This document shows positions 59,189 through 64,000 of a stretch of DNA of 64,000 bases, one piece after another. This DNA is from Ricinus communis. Taxonomy: Eukaryota; Streptophyta; Magnoliopsida; Malpighiales; Euphorbiaceae. Positions within the stretch are counted from its first letter, which is position 1. Every line of letters begins with the position of its first letter. The stretch spans positions 4,633,283 to 4,697,282 of the forward strand of contig NC_063258.1 of assembly GCF_019578655.1 (NCBI RefSeq), given 5' to 3'. Under the pieces are notes generated by a model. It was given only the letters and a program-made list of their open reading frames with translations. It made no database searches and had not been told where the DNA came from. A program made the position numbers and the translations under genes.

Positions 59189-61913
59189 ATGCTGTTTAGC
59201 CATGAGATTTTGAATTTTCTGGTAAGGAAAGATGTGGGGAAGATACTGAAACGCAAAGACAGTGATGCTGGTGAAAGAGGTAAGTTCATTTTGTTTTCAT
59301 AATATGTGAGTTCAGATGAAAAGGCTTAATTTTGGGAGAATGACGGTTACTATTTATTGCAGATTTGCTGTCGTTAATTTTGCTTGGCTCTATGCAAACT
59401 TCAGTTATTGCTTATAGATGATTAATATGACTCATTGATCTTTTAATTTTTAGTTATTGATTTTTTTTTTTTTGTTTTGTTTTGTGGGTCATTAATTTCA
59501 GGAAGAGCTTTGGAAGAAGTGCGTTCTTCTTTGTTCAACAAATTACGGTTCGCTGAAAGTGCAAAGCGACAAGAGCAACGCATATGCCATCCAATTATTG
59601 CTCTTGCATTCAATTTTGTGGTTGCTATTAGTATTATTTTCATGAACAAATGGGTAATTTTACTTTGGAATTCTAATCTAATTATCTTGGAAAAAAGTTT
59701 CAGTTCTCGAGCTTCTAGCTCCATTTGAAGTTTTTTCTTCTCTTCATCAGGTGCTTCAAGGAGTTGGATTTCATTTCCCTATATGTCTCAGCTTTATTCA
59801 CTATTTGATAAGCTGGATATTGATGGCTATTCTAAAAGCCTTTTCTATTCTTCCTGCATCACCTCCTTCAAAGTCGAGCTTTTTATCCTTATTTACTCTT
59901 GGATTTGTCATGTCTCTATCTACTGGTCTGGCTAATGTTAGCTTAAAGTACAACAAGTGAGTTGCTTTATTCTTATATTTTTCAATTTTGCTTTCTCGTT
60001 TGAAATTTTGCTTTAAATGTTGTATTTGTTTGTTTCAGTGTTGGTTTCTATCAAATGGCTAAGATTGCTGTTACGCCCTCAATTGTCTTACTGGAATTTA
60101 TATGGTTTGGAAAGCGTGTTTCTTTCTCAAAGGCAAGTTTTGGCCCATATGCGTTAATCTACATTCACCATTAGAATAATGTATTGTTGTCTTTCAAGGC
60201 TTTACTAGCATGATTAAGAAAATATTTGTTGTTTTTTGCTTCTAACTACTTGATTGAAGACTTTATGTTTCCATTTCTTAAATCATAATCTGGTGCATAT
60301 ATTGTCTTAAATTTGGATGGGTTTGATTTAAAATTATCTATGCTGCCTCATATCTTAAACTACTCAGCATATCCTTAGCACAGGGGTTTAAGTGATGACA
60401 ACATTGGAAATGCATCTAAGTAAGATAAATGTACAAAGACAAGAAAACATACAAGAATTGAGTGTATTGGTAGAACGGTAAGTATTATAGGATGGATCCA
60501 GAATCTACTTATTAAATTATTGATGCTTGTATCATTGGAAAATTTCATGCAATGAATGAGTTTGGAGAGAGTTTTGCAACAAATTATGGCTTAACAGTAT
60601 CTGTGATATTCTAGCACAAGGAGAAAAGGGAGAAGAAGAGAAAGAGAGGAAATAAAGATAATATAGACACCCCAGCCTTCCTAATCACATATTTAAAATA
60701 TGGTAGACACGGAAGCCCAAACCTTCCAAATCAGACTCATAATTCTATTAGTCAAAACCTAAAAGAAAGATATAGATTACATAGATCCACAGAGACAACT
60801 TGATGTAGAACTACAAAGGACATACAAAGAAAAGAAAACTTAGAATGAAGCCATATAAAAGTATGAAGGTTTAAATTTTGGTTTAACTTTTAATTGTTCA
60901 TATTGCAACTTTCTTTGTCAAAACATTAGTAGGAATATGAATCCCACACTAGGAAACTCTTAAACCAATATTTAATTGGAAAAAAGGAAATAGCTTTTTA
61001 CAAATTCATACTGACAATGGAATTCCTAGATCCTCTGTAGAAATTTGAAGAAAAATCTGGAATTCATGACTAAGAATAAATCAAAATAATATGTAAATTT
61101 GAATGATACTGGCTGTGAATACTTGGGAATACTTGTGTGCTGCTTCTATCACCTGCCTTTTAGTTAATTTGAGGGGAAGGATTTCCATACAAATGATGGT
61201 CCTTTTTCCCTTTTGGATGTTGGAGATGAGCCTTGTGTTGTAAATATGATTAATTACCAGCCTACTCAAAGACTTTTACTATTCTCCACTCTTAAGCCTT
61301 CAGTAAGCTGTATATGAGAAGTTGGTTGGCTGCATAGAAAAGCTGATATATATGGATGCTTCAAATTTCTTGCACATGGAAAGATTTACTTTTTGTGTAG
61401 AGTGATTAGTACCTTCTTCTGCATTATAGCTTTTATTGACAATGTCCTTTGGGATGCCTACTACGAACTCTTTCAGGTGGTTGCACTTACAGTTGTGTCT
61501 ATTGGTGTTGCTGTTGCAACAGTGACTGATTTGCAATTCAGCCTTTTTGGTGCTTGTATAGCATTGGCGTGGATAATTCCCAGTGCAGTCAACAAGATCC
61601 TCTGGTCCACTATGCAACAGCGAGAAAACTGGACAGCATTGGCGTATGTTTTATACTATATCAGCATTTATCTTTTTGGCTCGCTTTTTCTTATTAGCAA
61701 ATTGCATGTTGCATCTAACCTGTCCTTTTATTCCATGATTAGGTTAATGTGGAAGACAACACCAATCACTTTGTTTTTTCTGGCTTCATTGATTCCGTTC
61801 TTAGATCCCCCAGGTGTCTTCTCCTATCAATGGAATGACAGTAACACATTGCTGATTCTCGTGTCAGCTTTCCTAGGCTTCTTGCTTCAGTGGTCTGGTG
61901 CTTTGGCGCTCGG
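59189..61913 (+). CDS. DMT/TPT-family nucleotide-sugar transporter, 5' six exons (gene runs off the right edge)
   Basis: Exons 59189-59279, 59502-59653, 59751-59956, 60039-60138, 61477-61643 and 61743-61913 join in frame. The protein starts MLFSHEILNFLVRKDVGKIL, followed by a short cytosolic stretch and then paired hydrophobic helices (HPIIALAFNFVVAISIIFMN, VGFHFPICLSFIHYLISWIL). It has the signature VGFYQMAKIAVTPSIVLLEF of plant KT-group nucleotide-sugar transporters, then VVALTVVSIGVAVATVTDLQ and NKILWSTMQQRENWTALALM. These are Golgi/ER antiporters that exchange a nucleotide sugar for a nucleotide monophosphate; the substrate cannot be read from sequence. Exon 4 needs care: the GT at 60139 keeps frame but gives VFLSQRQ, while a GC donor at 60135 fits the splice consensus better and would need one T fewer. 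The last exon(s) lie beyond 64000. Confidence 0.88.
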
Positions 61914-64000
61914 GTGAGTGATTTGTATTCATTTATTGAAATCTCTGATTTCTTGCACAAAGTTAGTTTTACTTTTTATGCTTCATATATGCAAGAGTTA
62001 AACAGCTTAGGGGGCCATTCTGATAATGAAATGACTACTAAGAATAGATGAAAACTGATTATTGTTTGCTCTCAAGTTAGCCAATATAGAAGGTTTGGTT
62101 ATGCAATATTGTTGACACTCTTATTCTCTCTAAATCCCCTTCCAGCAGTGTTTGTAGGATGAAGAGATACAAGAGACTTTTAAAATCTGAAATTACTGGT
62201 TTTCTACAATACTTTTCTCGGTCCAAGATCTTAGAAATTAAATTGCAGTCTTTAGAAATCTGCAAGTTGATGAAGATGTTTCATTCTCATTTTTAGAAGT
62301 TGTTTTCCACTTGTGCTTATAGGTTTAATGGAGGGGTCAATCTTTAACTTGGCCTGCAAAGTCTATATGAACCTACTCAAAGATGGAGCCAAAACTTAAA
62401 CTAAACCCAAATTTAAATAAAAGAAACTTGAGGTTGAGTAATCAGTCATAAAAAATTTAAATGCTTGTTGAATTAAATTATTGTTAAAACAGAAAAGAAA
62501 ATGATGTTATTGAAATTCGAAATCTATCTCTGTAATCCTCAAGGTTATTACATTTTTCATTTTCATTTCTGGAAAGGAAATTTACCCTGTCATATATGTA
62601 CTTCAATCATTTATGCTTTAGTGATTCTGGTAAACTCACTACTATGTTCAATTCTCTAATATTTTATTTTTATTTCCTTTTTGAGCTTAGGCTGCTAGAC
62701 TCTTTTATCTTGGCTAAATTACTATTTTCTTCATGAGGTTTGGCATAATGCACCAACTGGCCCCTGTTTCTAAAATCAATTAAAATGTCCCTATATTTTA
62801 CTCCTTTTTTACTAAAGCATTCTTCCATTATAATTTAATACAGGAGGTGCATTAGGAAACAAAATGGTTAATGCCCAAAGATAATTATCTACTTACAAGA
62901 TCACCCTCCCATGCTAAAGTAGAATGACTTTGAGTAACATCCACTAATTAATAGTTAAAGAAATGATAATTCATTAATAAATCTGATGCCTATTTGAACT
63001 TGAATAAATTAATGAGTAAGAACATTAAGAGCAACTTAAAATTGATATATCTTTGAGCTATATCCTAAGTTGCTCAAGTTGAAAGCCCTAAGGCAAGATT
63101 GCTGGTATGTTCCCTTTGTAAAGGCTGAAAATCCTTTTAGAACTCTATTTTGCACAATGTTTTGGCATTGAATTTCTTATAAATCAAGTGATGAACATTT
63201 TTTGGTTTTAACTTTTCATCATGGGCAAAGAATGTATAGGGTGAAAAGATTTAATTGATAAACTGAAAGAAATATATAACCTTGCAATGATAACTGGAGG
63301 GAGAAGTAGACCGTGGGCAGAGGTAGGATGGAAATTTTGAGTGGCCCAAAGTTATTGTTTCAATTGAACAATGCATCGATGTAAAGGACTTTCCTGTTTA
63401 TGACAAAAAGATATAAAGATTTAATGTGTTCCAAAACTTTGCAAGTGTTTAACTAATTAAAATTTTCATTCTTATAATGTATTGGATTAAAAGCAAAGAT
63501 AAAGCAATCGAGAGCCTAAAATAAAATATATAACAAATCATGATCATTGACCAAAAGAAGTTATTGATATAGAATTATTATACAAGTTTCACATAACTAA
63601 TCTGAAAGCAACTATATATATCATTTATTTGTCACGTCTTATTTGCCATTTGTGACAGGGATAGTCTAGTAATATTAAATGCTAAATTGAGTACTAGATG
63701 GAAAATAGTCAATAACTATATTAATTGATTAATCAACTAAGCTCATTATTCACTAAGAAAGTGAAAAAAAGTATTTGAATCTGAAATAATTACTCTTTAA
63801 CCGCATATTTGGAAGAAAGCTATTTTTAAAATTATTTTTCATCCTTGCGCAATCAAATATGTCAACTATTCGAAGATCACTAAAATAGATTTCACTATAT
63901 ATAATGCTGACAAGTCTAATTAAAATGAAATTATTTTTTCTTTTCCCATATTTACCTTCATCAAGTATTGATAATATTAAATAAAGGCTTAAGCTAATTA
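61914..64000. other. Large intron of the transporter gene, no exon seen
   Basis: Exon 6 ends on a good GTGAGT donor with phase 2, and about 280 bp of the family's coding sequence (the last helices) is still to come. Nothing resembling it is present in these 2.1 kb, so the final exon is presumably outside the window. No other gene was recognised. Confidence 0.6.

Noticed and set aside
59443..59724. 93-residue minus-strand frame
   Set aside because: Antisense to transporter exon 2; the plus strand has consensus splice borders and the family signature.

Overview
This window is nuclear DNA from a flowering plant, and a eudicot. It carries an intact TIR-NBS-LRR (TNL) resistance gene, a class absent from grasses, and multi-exon genes with GT-AG introns. 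AT-rich spacers are packed with Ty1/copia, CACTA, Mutator-like, LINE and SINE elements. The resistance-gene style fits Malpighiales (for example Euphorbiaceae), but that placement is only an impression. No prokaryotic features, CRISPR arrays or rRNA/tRNA genes were seen.

Layout. 1-3258 is AT-rich non-coding DNA with a degenerate tandem repeat. 3259 to about 14830 is a nest: an old minus-strand copia element (Copia-A) with a CACTA-like element in its integrase (about 4717-6505) and a younger copia (Copia-B, 8299-12999, target duplication gtgat) in its gag-pol. 15255 to about 21850 is a second nest: plus-strand Copia-C split by Copia-D (16515-21539). 22135-32333 holds two convergent paralogues encoding a TIR domain, a short TNL-type linker and a long coiled-coil region, with no NB-ARC or LRR. 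They form a large inverted repeat around a 1.46 kb spacer. About 32547-42000 is a decayed Mutator-like element of the ULP1-carrying kind: a plus-strand DUF1985/Ulp1-like pseudogene faces a minus-strand MURA transposase pseudogene, with a roughly 240-bp tandem array between them. 43131-48361 is a hairpin MITE split by Copia-E (43277-48198, target duplication tattg). 51461-56133 is the complete five-exon TNL gene on the minus strand, its 3' end tandemly duplicated. A SINE (56729-56905) and a 5'-truncated LINE remnant (about 57290-58770) follow. 59189 to beyond 64000 is a DMT/TPT-type nucleotide-sugar transporter gene, of which six exons are visible.

How the genes relate. Three TIR genes share the TNL intron plan: a phase-2 intron after the TIR exon, then an exon opening like the NB-ARC linker. 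The coiled-coil pair therefore looks like a TNL derivative in which the first linker residues splice into a different C-terminal exon. One member keeps the catalytic TIR glutamate and the other has glutamine there, so an active TIR with a catalytically silent partner is possible. The repeats surrounding the cluster probably helped rearrange it. The housekeeping transporter at the right edge marks the end of the repeat-rich accessory region.
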